Assembly (NCBI GenBank): GCA_013433145.1
Contig: CM024171.1
Span: forward strand, 13,407,358 to 13,471,357
Origin: Ascaris suum
Lineage: Eukaryota > Nematoda > Chromadorea > Rhabditida > Ascarididae
DNA: 64,000 nt
Direction: 5' to 3'
Below, piece by piece: positions 38,213 through 50,008 of this stretch. Position numbers and translations under genes: made by a program. The notes below the pieces were generated by a model. The model had not been told where the DNA came from and did no database searches. It worked only from the letters and a program-made list of their open reading frames with translations. Numbering within the stretch: the stretch's first letter is position 1; each line of letters starts with the position of its first letter.

Positions 38213-38436
38213 TTGCTCGTGAAGCGTTCGTTTCCGAAAATGTCGTTATTGGTTGCTGGAGACGATTCGAATTATTTAGCGAAACTAATGAAAGCCCGAA
38301 TTTTGAGTATCGAACATTAATTTTCGACACCGAAGAATTGATGATGGGGCATTTTACAGGAATTGAGGAAGTTCCACTCCAACAATGAAGATGACGTTCC
38401 TGATGAATCAAATGTTGGAGTACACCATGACACTCG
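38213..38436 (+). CDS. Exon(s) readable in two frames, possible frameshift
   Basis: A phase-1 frame entering at a TTTAAG acceptor (38210-38212) encodes REAFVSENVVIGCWRRFELF and later FDTEELMMGHFTGIEEVPL. It then meets TGA at 38386. From 38360, after a TTTTACAG acceptor, another frame encodes HSNNEDDVPDESNVGVHHD and ends at an ACTCG/GTAAAT donor at 38436. Both readings look like real protein. Either there are two alternative exons (a terminal one to 38388 and an internal one 38360-38436), or one exon carries a one-base indel near 38375-38385. The entry phase suits the 36469 exon of the preceding gene. Confidence 0.42.
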
Positions 38437-40820
38437 GTAAATTTATGTTTTGCTACGACGGGAATTGCAAAAAAAAGGGTTTTTGCGACGTGTGGGATCG
38501 CAAAAAAAGGCATTGATGGACAGATACTAGAACCCTGCACGAACGTCTCTTTCTTGGAGGGAATGTCAGGGAGTGTTGAAGGCGGAATTTTCGGTTGCTG
38601 GAAATAATGTGTTAGGCAACACTACCTTCGAAAACTTGTGCTGTGAAATTTGAGGGCGGTTAGAAGCGCTTTTAACAGAAGGGCGCCGCCTCTGGTTGGA
38701 AATGGGAGATCAACACCTCCCATTTTCGAATATTGGCATGCCCGAAGTGTCTCTGCAATGTCCCTTGGTCATAGAGGATATAAGGAAGCAAGAGGGCTTT
38801 GAGCCTTTTATTGACTGCTTTGCCAAATTTTGTCACTGCTTCTCGTCGCTGAGATCGCAAAAATCCGATACTGGTTCGCTATGATCGCTAAAAATGTCGA
38901 CTTTGAAACTAGGTGAAAGGTTTGTGCTGGTGCTCATTACTGGAGCCCTCGGTTCTTTTATACGTGAAGACGGTTTATTTTGAATGTTGAACTACTCCTG
39001 GCAAACTTATTGGTCAACAGCTGTGCGGAATTTCCTATTCATGTGCTAGCATTGAGCTGGGAGCTAAAGTCGTCCTCCAGGTGAAAATTCCTGTTACTCC
39101 TCACGAAGAAGAAGGGACAGGAACATTGCAAGCTGCTTCCCCGTCAGGAAGGCCATCTCTCTGCTCCAAGGACTCCCTCATAGGTTTTACCTGGGGCAGT
39201 GGCTAATTTTATCCTGCTTAGAGACGCAAGGATGTATAATTCTGAACAAAATTTTGTTAAATTTTGTTCAATCCCGATGAAAAATCGGGAAATAGCTATT
39301 TTACGCCCTAGGAGTATACAGTGTTAGAAAACCAGGTAATCGTCAATCTTCGGCAGGTGTGAAGTGGGCCCATATGCTGAACGGGGTGAGCCTTTAAATG
39401 ACATCTATCACTGCTCACGTTCTGCTTTCGACTGTTTTTCCTTGCGTACTTTCTCCGCAAGCTTCTGTTCATAGAAATCTGCCAAAAGTACTATGTTCGC
39501 ACCTGCTGCCGAGGGGAGGAGAGAAAGGGGAGGGAGTGAGGAGACGAGCGCGTGCCGAAGGCATGATTCTTCTGGAAGGAAACATAGGTGCCCGGTATGA
39601 TTCCATGTCGAGTCGACTTCAGGAAGTATAATTTAGGATCGTCTCTACTTTTCACTGTTCCATTGCTTTTGAATGTTTGATTTCAAACAGTGAAATTGTT
39701 TACTGAACACGACTATTCTTCACCATGAACTTGTCGCATTATTCGAATTATGCGGTGCGCTCGCAATCACTTTCATTGCAGCAAACCCTGTTTTATTGAA
39801 AACACCTCACAAATTGTACTTTAATCAAACAAGTCTCGAAACTTCGAATTTCATCAAAATGTTGTTCCTCAAAATATTTTTCTATACGGAACTCCATCAT
39901 CTGCTCCCAATCCGCTACCCCGCTAAATGCACTGAGGACTTTCCACGGGTTGCTGCGCCTAAACTCTCCTTATCTCCGGCACCTCGCTTCCACCTAGTCG
40001 GCAGCTGTGGCTGAAAATCAAGCAGCTAGTAATGCTGCTGCTCCTGTTGTGTTGGGAGTGGAAGACTTTTGCGAAGCTAAACACCTCCTCCTCCTCCTCA
40101 TAAACTTTCATAGAGGGACACTGATGGCCACTAAAAAATCCTTTTGATCCTCGAAGAGGACTGGGAATCTGTGGGCATACAGTACCGGGCTATCCACAGA
40201 AGCAATGAAAACACCAACTATTACTCATTTTCGGTTCACTATACGCGGTTTTCGTTATCTTTGGGTCTTACTTTTGCGAAGTGAAGCGTTCTGAGAAGCC
40301 ACAACAACTGCGTTCCAGCAGCCTTTTCGCTTTCAATTATTTCTAATATAAGCCTGATTGCAACCCATGCAAACACGATGATTTTAACGCACTGCGGTCT
40401 GATGCGGCAAATTTTTACGTTCAGTATCTTATCCTCCTCGAAAGAATCTCATGAAGGCTTGTATCGCACCTCCAACAAAGAGAGAAAAACTGTTCACAAA
40501 CAAAAGACAAAGAAAAACTGATATTCGTTTTATACGCTCTATCTTCATAAAAAATTATCAGAAAGTGCAACAACTGCTGACGCACGATACAAAAATTATG
40601 GGGTGGGTGACATAGACAGAGGTGAAGTTCTATGCGCATAAAGGATTGCACTGCAGGCGTGCAGAAAGGAAAGTGAATAAGAGATCAGTCTCAGCAGTGA
40701 CCACAACGCTCAAATTGCATCATTTTCGCTGTGGGACGGCCAACTGGCACAGGAACATATGAATGAAGACCGATAGATAACATCGAAACATGACTGAAGA
40801 AACGGAAAAGGAGAGAGATC
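38437..40820. other. No gene recognised
   Basis: Short frames only. There is a local inverted repeat at about 38700-38732 (AATGGGAG / CTCCCATT). Confidence 0.35.
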
Positions 40821-40821
40821 C

Positions 40822-42010
40822 TCAGGAGTGATTCACCGATTCCTCATTGATTGCATGCATAAGAAGTAATCCAGCACTTTTAAGCATTCTCATCAATACT
40901 ACATCCACCGCTGCGGATCCAAATTCACTGTGTGAGACGTCGGAAGCGCTTGACTCGTTCATTGTATTATCTTGACTGTAATCCATGCCTTCAGCGATAT
41001 CCATTAATTCTGCTGGCGGAACACCGGCCACCTTCGCCGATTCCTGCTCATCCTGGAAACGATAGGTTGAAAAAAAAGGAAGACTCAAAGAAAATCAACT
41101 TATCTACCGTTGATACACAGCTCGGCTGGCCAGCGTTCTTCTCCGACATAAAGTCTATGGGCAAAAAAGTGTGGTCTGCAAAGCACTCGTTTCCAAGGCG
41201 AAAGGCTATTTTATCGTGCTGGCCGTTTGCTCCAAAAGAGACCACCCACTTGCATCCCTTCATCAATTCGCCATTATGTGCCCAGTCTAAACAGGCAAAA
41301 AATTTTTTGGTTGCTCTCAACATGCAAAATATTTTGGATCAATTTAAGTACGTACGAAAGTGTGGATAAATTTGCAACAAATTGTCGCCTTGTATGGATA
41401 GCGATGAGCTGGCTTACTTTTTATTCGCGCTTCTATGCGTCAAGAAGAGGGCTAACATTTCCACGCAACTTTTTCCACGTGTGCGAAATTTGTGCCCATG
41501 GGTACTTCCTCCGCATGGGTATAAATTCTATTTCGGCGTCACTGCTCGCTCTGCTGCTTCTGATTTTTGGTTCACTAAGTCCAGAATGCCCATAATACAA
41601 AAGCCAATCTTTCTTGCACATTTCCTTCATTCCTTTTATTTCTGATCGATTTCAATGTGATGTGCAATACTCGTTCGAAAGTTGCTACTGCTTCTGAGCG
41701 TATGTCAGTTTGAAAGTAACTAGTATTAGCTTAACCGACTTTAATTACACCTTGTGTATTGTGTGGCCAACCAATTTTTATTAGTTCTGTTGCGTAAGTC
41801 TGAAAGAAAGAAAGGATGAAAGGAACGCGCTATACGACAAATGGGAAAAAAAAGAACCCGAGTGACACTAACGACATCGGTGAGAGATGCGAATGCACCA
41901 TGGAATGAGGCAATTTCCGAGTTCACCGAATTCGTCAGGCGTTCACGCAAAAGTTGGATAAGTGCATCCACCGTTCTATGACTAGTTATATCCTCAGATA
42001 TGTCGGTCAT
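40822..42010 (-). CDS. Compact gene with start and stop, unknown family
   Basis: The first exon is 42010-41873. ATG starts a 46-residue helical stretch with VDALIQLLRERLTNSV, and the donor is GTC/GTTAGT in phase 0. Just upstream, CTTCGATTAG may be a trans-splice acceptor. Exon 41286-41108 (TTTTTTGCCTGTTTAG acceptor, phase 1 entry) encodes 59 residues with MKGCKWVVSFGANGQHDKIA and exits in phase 0 at ACG/GTAGAT. A 55-base intron leads to terminal exon 41052-40822 (CGTTTCCAG acceptor, 76 residues, ELMDIAEGMDYSQDN) ending at TGA. An exon changing phase 0 to 1 is still needed between 41873 and 41286. The frame at 41630-41433 (KDWLLYYGHSGLSEPK) is a candidate. The product would be about 240 residues with no obvious signal peptide. 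The family is unknown. Confidence 0.6.
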
Positions 42011-42664
42011 CGCTTTCTAATCGAAGCAGTTAAGATCCGATGCAAGCACCTGAAAGAAGATTAAGGACTGAAGGTCAGCATGAACTTAAACGTCTCCAGT
42101 CGATTTTATCACCGCGAGACATATTTAACGAAGGTGGAACAGCCGTGCGGCCTCTAAAGGTCTCAACCAAGATTAAACGATTACCTCAAGAACTTAACAA
42201 TTAACTGTCGTGAATTGTGCACCGACTTGCTATTTTGAGGGTTTGATAGTAAGCCTTATAGTTGAACATTTCTGCTGAAAAGTCATATACTACATATAAA
42301 TGTAAAGCACAAATGTCGTTTTCGACTACACCTTTTTGAAAGAAAAAAATGCTATTCTTGATATGGGAAAGGGTCTAGATTGGCATGAAAATTATCAGTA
42401 TATTTCAAAAAGAGTATCTAAAACTATTTCCTCAATATAAAGCGCTTCATCGAAACTTCGTTTCATATTGCTAGCCGGATCTTAAATAATGGAAACATAC
42501 TTGGTCCCCAACAACCGTTATAGATATTAAACTAATCAAAAATATATACAGTCTGTTTATGAGGACAACATTTCGCAAATCAAAAATGCTCAGAACTCTT
42601 GCTGGAGAGTCTTTTCATGTTGGCAAAAATACGTATGACCGCCAACTATATTAGCAAATAGTAA

Positions 42665-42950
42665 ATGATGTTTCGAAAACCCTCTCGAGTAGTAAGTTCT
42701 CATTTATGTGATCGTTTGGAGGCCACTATAATCGACAATCTTAACGATTGGCGAGAATTTCAACTCGTTCGAATTTCGGATCGTATGCATATGGGAGGTA
42801 TTATCCAATGCATGCCTCAAATATTGCCTTATTCGACTACAAACTTTTCGAACATCCTGCTGATAATTTTAACCCCACAATTTCAACTGCAATTAAATCA
42901 CAATCACAACAATCAAGCTCTCCGATAATTTTTCAAGGGCAACTGCTCAG
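42665..42950 (+). CDS. Protein-like segment in two overlapping frames
   Basis: From ATG 42668 one frame reads MFRKPSRVVSSHLCDRLEA and LNDWREFQL. From about 42755 the neighbouring frame reads FGSYAYGRYYPMHASNIALF and FEHPADNFNPTIS to a CTCAG/GTGTCA donor. No strong acceptor separates them. This may be two exons with an unseen boundary, a frameshifted gene or a pseudogene. Confidence 0.3.
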
Positions 42951-45027
42951 GTGTCATCTATTATTATGCAGTCATTAAGTTATTATTCTCCGTACACAAT
43001 GCTCATTTATTTCACTCACTCAGGCTAAACGTTTCAGTCACTTTCTTCGTTGTAGAAAATGAAGAAGATTTCACTTGACTACAAATTAGGAATATATTCG
43101 TGCATTTTACATTCTTCCGCAATAATATCTTAAAATCTGCTGAGTACTTTCGTTCTAAGAATGCAATCAAACGAAAATGAGACACTGTTCGGTACAATAT
43201 ATCTTGTAGGTTAGAAAACAGCAATAAACGAGTTAAAATAAAATGCTTCGTGCGGTCAATAAATACAACAGCTTTCGACGTCTTGCAGCAGTATGAGTAA
43301 TAAATAAAAAATTTCACTTGCAGCAATAAAGCAGGCACTATTGCGTCGAACGATGGCAGCAGCGTTATGCAAGAGTTCAGCTCCGTTCGCAATTCGCAAC
43401 TGGGCTGCGATCGTTCTATGCAACAGTGCGCGGACACCCTCCTCAGCCGAAATAAAAATTATCGATCTGACGCTGTTTAAGTGTGGAATTGATCGTAATT
43501 CAATTCTGATCGTAGCATTTTACAACTCCACGAACCACTTATAAACCGATGAACCGCTTAAAATACGCTTCCACCCGTTATTCCGAAGATACCTATAAAA
43601 TTTTCTATTGAGCACCTGTTTTATATTGCCCGCTTGATATCATTGTAACGTCCGTGTAAATTCTAGAAAAAAAAACTAAAATATTTCTAAAATATGTCAC
43701 TGTACAAATGAAACATAAACGCTGCTAAATAAGCACTGAGAAACACATCTCATGCTCACGTATTCGTAGTACCGATTATTCTGCTCTTCCATAGGACGAT
43801 AGACCATATTCGGAGGTTGAATGCAGCTGGAAGGGGCGATATATATGCATTAGGTTTACGTCTTGGGTTAAGCCGATAATTGACGTTCGCAAACTTCATT
43901 GCCTCTTTCTAGAAAAATCCACCTCAACTTGATTATCTCCAAGTATTAAATTATTCGCTTGTGTCAATCATTTATTTGCAAGGGAATTTTCAACAACGCA
44001 ATGAAGTCGATACGAAACATAAATTGATGGAAACGGTGTCGAAAATGAATATAATTCTTGAGGACGCTTATTAGCCCCTAAGAAGTTAGCGCTTCACTAC
44101 GAGCAAAAGTCATCATATAACAGCTATATATTCATATCATTTTCCTTGAAAATGTTCACAAATAATTCTCGATCGCTTAAATCATATAAGCATCCATGCG
44201 TCTCTCATTAACTATTAAGATGCACCACGACTAGAAAACGCATAAATTAAAGTCACCAATAGACGGAAAGTATTATTGAGCCAAAGAAAATCACTGAGTG
44301 AATACCACTATCCAAGCGTAAGAAAGGCATTTAACGTCTACAGCACAATGTAGCTCAATTGATATGCTATGTGCGGGGCAACTCAGGGTTATTATATAAC
44401 GAGTTGAGGCGTCCCATCAGTGAGTTCTCCTTATATGTCGCCTCAGGTTGCATTACAAAATGCAAAGCACTTTTGCAATTATCACACAAATGCAACTACA
44501 ACTCCATATGTGGCACGACGTTTTGTTATCTACTGATAGGAGTCGAATATTATTTCATTGCTCCATTTTATTTCACTTATAACTCCAGCACGCCACTTCT
44601 ATTACTCGCGATGTGTAATGTGTAATGGTTGCTTCAGCAGAGATGAAATTAACTTTTTTATCGCTTTCAGAACAAAAAAGCTCGGGGGGTTCAAAAAATC
44701 CTCAAAGACAGTAATTCTTAGGTGTTCCCGCTTTCAACGAATGGAAGGACTATGTCTCCTTCCTTTCCTGCCCTGCTCCTACTATAGGTGTGACTACCAC
44801 TCACACCTTCGTCTTCTTCTCTTTCAGTCCTCAAGCGGAGGATTTTGGTGCCTATAGTTCCTCGCACTTTTGAATGAGGACCGGTTGCCGGGCGTAGCTC
44901 TAAGCGGGCCTCTTCCGATGATAAGCGGGTGGAAAGCGTTTGGCAGGTCAAATGTTTGAAAAGAATGGAAAAACCGATAAGTGGCGTTTTATGGAGTGTC
45001 CTCTAGTCACTGCTGCTCGAATTCGCA
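42951..45027. other. No gene recognised
   Basis: AT-rich with short frames. It contains one arm-like copy of the 21.3-21.8 kb foldback element. Confidence 0.35.
43345..43440 (+). repeat. Single-arm copy of the foldback element
   Basis: CAGCAGCGTTATGCAAGAG, then TTCGCAACTGGGCTGC and ATGCAACAGTGCG, lines up with one arm of the 21342-21798 element (about 21722-21793). Identity over about 75 bases is near 70%. No opposite arm is evident next to it. Confidence 0.55.
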
Positions 45028-45588
45028 TCAGGTCTTTAAGAAAAGCCTTCCCCCAAATTTGAAAATGGGCCGGATGAGCACGAGCAGTTTCCTTGGTTGC
45101 GGGTAGGAAATAGTGGGGGCATAGGGAGATTCGCGCGCACAGCAATGCCACCTCGGCTTCTTTGAAATACAAATTTGCAAACAGCGTTCAGAAGTCTGTA
45201 CGTTGGCAGATTTCATATTATGCTGCTTCATTCGCGCATTTTTTCTGCACATCGGAACGGCTGGTTTGAAAATCAGGTGAGTCATATGCTTGAATTTGTG
45301 GGTGAAATGCTCTAGTCCTACTGTGCTCATCCCACCGTCGAGAGTGTTTTCAGTGTTAGTCATGCTGTTTAGTATAATGGTTTCCCCTAAGTCGTCAACT
45401 TCACCTTTTTTGTTTCGAAGGGGAATGAACTTGTATATTGACATGGCGGACTCAATGGAGTCAAAGTTATTACCTCCTTTCCTAGTTCTGACGCCGTCAC
45501 CCATTGGCTCAATTGCACCTTGCCATTGAAACAACTGCAAAGCATCTGTTCGCCATTGGGACAAGTTGAATGCTTTCCAATTTTTCAT
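45028..45588 (-). CDS. 186-codon open frame, unknown, possibly transposon-derived
   Basis: One of the longest open frames in the window. It runs from ATG (MKNWKAFNLSQWRTDALQLF) to TGA at 45028-45030. The first 110 residues look globular (SIESAMSIYKFIPLRNKKG), and the last 70 are cysteine- and lysine-rich. Possible donors lie inside (GAG/GTAATA, AAG/GTGAAG). Further protein-like frames lie just upstream on the same strand (45711-46051), but in different frames. This suggests either unsplit exons or a decayed element. No transposase or polymerase motif is visible. It lies head-to-head with the U1-C gene, about 0.7 kb away. Confidence 0.35.
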   Translation of the reverse strand: MKNWKAFNLSQWRTDALQLFQWQGAIEPMGDGVRTRKGGNNFDSIESAMSIYKFIPLRNKKGEVDDLGETIILNSMTNTENTLDGGMSTVGLEHFTHKFKHMTHLIFKPAVPMCRKNARMKQHNMKSANVQTSERCLQICISKKPRWHCCARESPYAPTISYPQPRKLLVLIRPIFKFGGRLFLKT

Positions 45589-46232
45589 AAACTTACATCT
45601 CTAGGCGCAGAATCAGCTACGCTTTTGCTGAAAACGTCCATCCCATTGTTTTCCACTCATCTCAGCACAGATTGTACATATGCAATCAAAAGTATGGATC
45701 CCACATCACGTTAATTTGATTCTGTACAGTTCATTATCGTCCTCATTCGTGATATCAATTTACCCTCTTTTGAAATCTGAGAAGCCTGTGAAGTGCTGCT
45801 TTGTAAGCGGGCTCCCCAGAATATATTGTCGGGTGGAAATGTCAACCTGTTGCTGCTAACGGAATTCGTTTTTGGTGGTTTAAAATCCCACAATTGTTAC
45901 TTTGAAAGCCATTGTGATGTGTCGTGCATATGGGCAACCTCTTCAACAAGTGTGTTGATTGAAAATCAATATACCCATTGTGGGAGTTTAATTTGATGAT
46001 CTGCATCATAATTGTGAAGCTTTTCTGAACTATAGAACGAGTCTCCTTCATTCACGCTTTTGAGACAACTCCTCGAATTTCCCTATCAAATTCGTTTTGC
46101 ATGTAACATTGAAATCAACAAATTTCTATGATGAAAGCAACAATTTTTCTATTGTCTCTGTTTACATATAGAAGGATTTGCCCGTTTCCCGTTGAATAAT
46201 CTTCGAATTTTAAGTCTTTCATTTGTTTAATA

Positions 46233-46252
46233 TTTATTTGTTGTAGTTGCAG
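46233..46252 (+). promoter_or_regulatory. Probable trans-splice acceptor of the U1-C gene
   Basis: A T-rich tract ending TTGTTGTAGTTGCAG abuts the ATG with no spacer. This is typical of spliced-leader acceptors in nematodes. An ordinary 5' UTR intron would look the same. Confidence 0.45.
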
Positions 46253-47873
46253 ATGCCGAAGTACTATTGTGACTATTGCGATACGTTTCTCACGCACGAT
46301 TCGCCTTCAGTGAGAAAGACGCACAATGGCGGTCGGAAACATAAGGTGAACGTTATCCTTCATCACCGTTCACTCTTACATTTCCCTTGTTCATATTGTG
46401 CTGTCGAGTTTTATTGAAGCATTTCAATTAGTGTGCCTCGATACAATCGAAGTTAAACGTCCAACAGTTTTACGGTTTTGTTGTTTCTAAAGGAAGGAGG
46501 GACTGGGGTGGTGGACAAAACTCGGGTTGGCTTCCAGATAGTGGCATTGCCGAGAAGGATCTTTCTAATCATAATGCGTATGCGCCCAATCATCTGTCAT
46601 GCTAATGCTTTTAAGGAGAACGTAAGAATTTTCTATCAGAAGTGGATGGAGGAACAGGCGCAAAAGCTGGTCGATGCAACAGCTAAGGCTTACCTACAGC
46701 AAAAAGCGAGGATAGAAGCAACGCGTGCACTCCAAAAAGTTTGCTTTCAGATCTTCGGATATTTGGCGCTTTGTTGATGTTTGTGGCGTCGTCGAGAAGA
46801 AATGAGAAGAGATCGACGGAACTGTACCAAATTCATCACATATCTCTCACGTACATATCACTAACAAGAAAGGACAACAAATTAAGAGAATTATGAAGAA
46901 TTTCAATATCTGAGTATGGAGTCGTGAAGTGAGGGCTCCTACGATAGACAGTCAAAAATTGTTTGAAACATCAAATAGCCACTGTTTTGCTTCAATAATT
47001 TGCACAGTTATGGTGCTTAGTAGTCTTAATTCATAGTAGTATATGACAGTTAAATTGAGAGGTTAATACCTTCATATGGGATCAACTGATGAAGTTGGTT
47101 TTGCATCAGGACAACTCTTGAAATGTTGTCGAAAGACGTAGAGGATAGCAAAAAATGTAGCTAATATCGATCAAGATCCCATGCTCCGACTGATTTTGGT
47201 GCGATCTCAATGTTTCCCATTTTTGTGGTCCTTTCGATCTCAGCCAGTGTCGAAATTCTATTCACTCCGCACCCCAACTTTGACCCACGGCATTAGTATA
47301 ACTCTGTGGCCTGACTATTAAGGTATATCCAAGAAAATTATGCCTTTGAATGCCCGAAAAGTAATTGCAGGCACTGAGGTGAAGTTCCTTGAAATACATT
47401 CATTTCTCAATTTCACCAGGAACAGTTCCCCGAAATGCTGGTTCTTCAATAAAATCTGGCAGCACACAAAAGCATATGATATTTTTTGAAGCGTGATACA
47501 ATAAACGTCAACAAAAGTAAGCATAATAATTCCTGAACCCCCCCCCCCCCCCCACGCAGCAGATTTCTTCAGTATAATTCTTGCACTCAGTGCAGCGAAC
47601 ACATAAAACAGTCACATCTTAGATACTGTCTCAAAAAGTGGTTATCGAGCAGTTGATGGCGTGGATATTGCAACGATCGAGGGGAATTATTTGATATCAT
47701 TATTACAGGGTATGCCAGGCTCCAACGCTGAGGCAATGATGACATCCGTCGAAACTCAAATGATGCCGACCCTTATGCGGTTCCCGCGCCCATCATTTGG
47801 AGCTGTAAGCCCTTGGGGAACGACGATGCCATCAACGTTCAGGAGAGCGCCAGCGCCGCAGAATATCCATTGA
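46253..47873 (+). CDS. SNRPC: U1 small nuclear ribonucleoprotein C (U1-C), three exons
   Basis: U1-C binds the U1 snRNP and stabilises pairing of U1 snRNA with the 5' splice site. Exon 1, 46253-46345, encodes 31 residues: [20 protein letters not shown] and on to RKHK. These carry the family's zinc ligands Cys6, Cys9, His24 and His30. Exon 2, 46616-46738, encodes 41 residues ([20 protein letters not shown]), the conserved helix after the finger. Exon 3, 47709-47873, encodes 54 residues ([11 protein letters not shown]...) ending at TGA. All junctions are phase 0. The total is about 126 residues, shorter than the roughly 159 of the human protein, and the usual Pro/Met/Gly-rich tail is reduced. 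A small exon could be hidden in the 970-base second intron. The start is fixed by the family N-terminus. GTTGCAG directly before ATG is a likely SL trans-splice acceptor. The exon 2 acceptor (CTTTTAAG) and donor (GTTTGC) are unusual. Confidence 0.95.
47538..47553. repeat. Poly(C) tract, 16 nt, in the second intron of U1-C
   Basis: C run about 155 bases upstream of the exon 3 acceptor. Confidence 0.95.
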
Positions 47874-48349
47874 TAGTATATTGTGTATGTGTGAGGTGTT
47901 AATGACATAAGTGATGACATGTGATCTTAGTGTAAAAATTATAAGCTCATACTTATAGAACACCCTTATTTAACGAGAAGACTTCACCATGTCCTTCATA
48001 TTGATGGGATCAACCTTCAAAGCTTTATGCTCGCCATATCATCTTATTGATACCTACTATTGAGAGACGTAGCCCGATTTTTCTCTCTGGGCGTTGACGA
48101 TTAGCTGGCCTTGTAAGTTGACCCCTTTTCTTTTCATCATGGCAGTATCATGGCAGAAAGGTGAAAAGTGTATCTGCTGAATGCCTTGGAGATAAGACCG
48201 CAGTACCTTATTTAGGTGCTTAATGCGTACAATTATCACCTTCATACTTCGTTTTCGAATTTTGTCGGAGCCTCATCCTTTTATTGTTGTCTTCTTAAAC
48301 CTAAGCGTCTTTCTGTTATGTTGATTGATGCATGCTGTTTGAATGGCTT

Positions 48350-48355
48350 AATAAA
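48350..48355 (+). terminator. Candidate poly(A) signal of the U1-C gene
   Basis: AATAAA (GGCTTAATAAATC) about 480 bases past the U1-C stop. It is the first canonical hexamer noticed downstream. Confidence 0.3.
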
Positions 48356-48434
48356 TCTCTAAGTATGATGTGCACTTTTTTCTTAACGTCGCGCCTCTAA
48401 ATGCGAATCGCCACAACACTTCCATGCTTCCAAG

Positions 48435-48719
48435 GGCGAGAATCTCGAGAGTGAATGTTTCGAAAATTTGGTGTCGGCTTTTTTGTTCCGTACCGATACC
48501 GAAAAGTGGATGTGCTGGGTGCATTGTGGACGATCTTACGAGAGCGATTGTGCCCAGGGTACGATTGGTGCGGAGCCTTACTTGGAGCGGGTCGTTGCAA
48601 TATGGAAAGAGACGCTTGCGATGCATCAACAATTCAAGGTGATTCTAGACGTTCACAATGAACTGTTGGAAGAATCGCTGCTTGCCAGTCTCAAACTTTT
48701 GCAGCTGATGGTTTATTGA
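48435..48719 (+). CDS. Candidate exon, unknown family
   Basis: After a CATGCTTCCAAG acceptor a phase-0 frame reads ENLVSAFLFRTDTEKWMCWV, then YLERVVAIWKETLAMHQQFK. It either exits at AAG/GTGATT (48638, phase 0) or runs to TGA at 48717-48719. The Trp-rich FRTDTEKWMCW text faintly recalls the last strand and helix of a PH domain, which I would not rely on. Long frames on the opposite strand overlap it. It is about 0.56 kb past the U1-C stop. Confidence 0.38.
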   Translation, partial: GENLESECFENLVSAFLFRTDTEKWMCWVHCGRSYESDCAQGTIGAEPYLERVVAIWKETLAMHQQFKVILDVHNELLEESLLASLKLLQLMVY

Positions 48720-49530
48720 CAAGTGATAAGAAAAAAGTGCCGTAGTAAAAAATTGTGCTTTCCTGAAGGAACCAGTCTACCGTTCACGCTGATCTGTTAG
48801 CGGCACAACAATTAACGAAATTTCAAAAACATGATTGTCGAGGTGTTTCTTAAGGAAGCAATCTTTATAAGTCTGGTCTGTTTGACGAGGACAAACACCG
48901 TCCAGTAAGGACAAATGTCGTTTTCAGAAGTGTTTGAGATGCCATAGAGGTTCGCACACGTTCTAGAGTATTGAGGGATTGTTCGCGCTTTAAGGATGTA
49001 ATTGTTCGTCCATGTCATCGGAAGCACCTCCGCAACAACTTTCTATGAAAGAAGAAAATCCGATTGAAAAAAACACACCATATCATATATTAGCAGCTTA
49101 TTACAGGTCGTTGCAAGCAATTCAAACAAAGGCTGTTAGAAAAAAAAAGCCGATGTACCGCCGTTTATTTGCTCTTTTCTCTTTGTGACTTCATGTACTC
49201 GACTGCTGTGTATAAGTACCCACTGGAAAGCCAATGGATATCAAGCCCACATTGATAAACACGCATTTCGTGTTTGGTGCGGCAAAAGAGAAACGAATAA
49301 AATAAGAACGAGCGGACGAGTCCAGCAACAGGCCATTTTAAATATTTTTGAGTCTGAAGCTGGGAGAAATGAATGAAGACAGAAGCCGCTGACTTTCGCA
49401 GCCACTTCCGTTTCCGAAATTATTTCCGAAATTGCGTATTATCAAAGCTATTGTTACCGTAAACCATTTCGACGACGACCCCTGTACCACGAAATCTCAA
49501 TGGTATTACCCTCACGGTGATTATTTGTTT

Positions 49531-50008
49531 ATTCGTTCGCTTGTTTATTCATTTATTTTAATGTCCCGGGTGGGAAAACATTCAAAAGTATGTATGTGAG
49601 GAGCATGAACAGCAAGAACGAGTAAAATGTTCGCAAAATTTAATACTTAAGAACAGCAGTGGTGCGCAGATTGAAATGAGTCAGCCGCAGCTTAAAAGAG
49701 GAAGGAGTGGATGGATTAACGATACAGGTACGGAGCAGAATGCAGTCGTATAACGTAAGATTGGAAAATATGAAGAAAATTGCTTGTAGTGCAACATGCT
49801 CTGACTGTTCAGAACTGATGCGCATATCGGTAACGACGAGGGGTAATTTGATATTTTTCTGAAGCGAGATGCCGGAAAAGCCGAACACAATTTTTAAACA
49901 AAGAATCAAGTCAAAATTTAGCCTCCGGTATTCTAAGATTCCCGGCTGGATATATATTCATCTATTTATTTATTTATTCATTTATTTCTTTATTAATTTA
50001 TGTTTATT
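49531..50008. repeat. TTTA/TTTATT-rich low-complexity patches
   Basis: Imperfect (TTTA)n runs lie at about 49531-49560 and 49962-50008. No gene is seen between them. Confidence 0.7.
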
